Source: Planctomycetota bacterium (GTDB lineage: Bacteria > Planctomycetota > Planctomycetia > Pirellulales > Pirellulaceae). Taken from it: a DNA stretch of 34,749 bases. The number at the start of each line of letters is the position of its first letter. Positions within the stretch are counted from its first letter, which is position 1. Position numbers and translations under genes: made by a program. The stretch is taken from the NCBI GenBank assembly GCA_016872635.1, contig VGZN01000004.1, positions 1 through 34,749 of the forward strand. Direction: 5' to 3'. Below the pieces are notes generated by a model. The model searched no databases, was not told the origin of the DNA, and saw only the letters and a program-made list of their open reading frames with translations. Below, one piece after another: positions 34,021-34,749 of the stretch.

Positions 34021-34091
34021 CTGTTTCGTTGTAGGGACATCGACAGCAGCTACTCAATCCAAGCAATCGGGCCGGACGGAGCATGATCTGT

Positions 34092-34708
34092 TCAGCCTGT
34101 CTCGCGAGTTTCTCGGCTGGCGAGTGCGGGCAAAGGAGCATCGGATAGATGGGCTCGCACCGGCACATCGTCGAGTCGATGTCTGAGTAGCTCCATTTGG
34201 TCATGGCATAACGCTTGTCCGATTTTGCTCGCGAGGAACAAGCCGGAGTGGAGGATGGCGGTCGCGATCACAATAGCCCAACCCCAAGGAAATTGTCCGA
34301 TCATCCATTGCGAACCGCCGAAGATCGCGGCAAAAAAGATGGAGCAAAAAAGAGTAGGTAGAAGATCCAGACCAACGTCCAGACATTAGGCCGAGGAGCG
34401 AATCGGCCAAATAAAACCGAGTGATTGGGCGCGTGGTCGTCCAGGAAGTAGACGGAGAGGTGAGGTGACCAAAGGCGATGCAAATGGGGTTCGAGATGAA
34501 ATTCAGCGTAGTCCCCGTGGCTGAGGTATAGGGTTTCGTCGTTCATCTGTTGCAGAGTCGACGCAAAGCTTGAGATCGCTTCGTGCCTAGGGTAAGGGAT
34601 GTCCAGCGTGAAGGTTGGACGGATCGCGAATTGAACCCACTGAACCGTCGCTTCGGCTCCATTGAAATCATGGTCGAAAGGGTAGTCGGCCGTCTGGAGG
34701 GAACCCAT
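34092..34708 (-). pseudogene. Membrane protein gene interrupted by a frameshift
   Basis: Two overlapping ORFs belong to one product. The first (34301-34708) encodes a soluble domain with YPRHEAISSFASTLQQ and LYLSHGDYAEFHLEPHLHRLWSPHLS and runs into the first half of a hydrophobic helix (VWTLVWIFYLLFFAPS), then stops. The -1 frame continues with FFAAIFGGSQWMIGQFPWGWAIVIATAILHSG and a charged tail. The switch point is T TTT TTG on the coding strand (34331-34337), a -1 slippery heptamer in the right phase. A second shift may exist near the start, where another frame (EFEGNNNNAWRWVPS) could join. It may be a true pseudogene, an edge sequencing error or programmed frameshifting. The family is not recognised. 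Confidence 0.55.
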
Positions 34709-34749
34709 CTCCAGGCGTTGTTGTTGTTGCCTTCAAACTCCTGCAACCG

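Overview
The window looks like a chromosome segment of a planctomycete, probably of the Pirellulales type. Several things point there: the DUF5077/DUF3472, YHYH-domain, CvpA-like and SWIM-SNF2 protein types; two ECF-type sigma factors within 4 kb; a PknB-type kinase; many proteins without a recognisable function; and loosely packed genes in both orientations with weak Shine-Dalgarno sites. No rRNA, tRNA, CRISPR, insertion sequence or phage gene was recognised.

The most interesting feature is a layout that no single gene explains. G-rich clusters with the core GGGCAGGG recur about fifteen times between 4.1 and 29.1 kb, in coding and non-coding DNA. This core fits GGGNAGGG, the FtsK-orienting polar sequence (KOPS) known from E. 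coli. From 4.1 to 19.6 kb every copy I found has its G-rich strand on +. From 24.7 to 29.1 kb every copy has it on -. Both groups therefore point inward. In the gap between them, at 21066-21093 in a 0.75-kb intergenic stretch, is a 28-bp sequence that closely resembles a XerC/XerD dif site. I infer that the window spans the replication terminus and dimer-resolution site.

Layout, left part (0-4 kb): a secreted DUF3472 protein, a CREST-superfamily/ceramidase-like membrane hydrolase and a secreted YHYH protein. 4-7.7 kb: an operon of ECF sigma factor, membrane-anchored anti-sigma-like protein and secreted PDZ protein, closed by a good intrinsic terminator, then a YegS/DAGK-type lipid kinase. 7.8-11.4 kb (- strand): korA and korB (2-oxoacid:ferredoxin oxidoreductase) followed by a second ECF-like sigma gene. 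11.8-14.9 kb (- strand): an ABC exporter made of an ATPase and an unusual large permease. 15.1-18.7 kb: a SWIM-zinc-finger SNF2 helicase. 18.8-20.7 kb: a YdjM-like membrane hydrolase and a CvpA-like protein.

Right of the putative dif site: an unrecognised membrane protein, accA (fatty acid synthesis), a Ser/Thr kinase with altered HRD and DFG motifs, tpx (thiol peroxidase), a secreted coiled-coil protein, an ExbB/TolQ/MotA-type proton channel subunit, a large polytopic membrane protein, a DapA/NanA-family aldolase, a ComEA-like helix-hairpin-helix protein and uvrB. The last gene, at the right edge, is interrupted by at least one apparent frameshift.

All calls come from reading the sequence and the supplied ORF track. 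No database search was run, and motif counts were made by eye.
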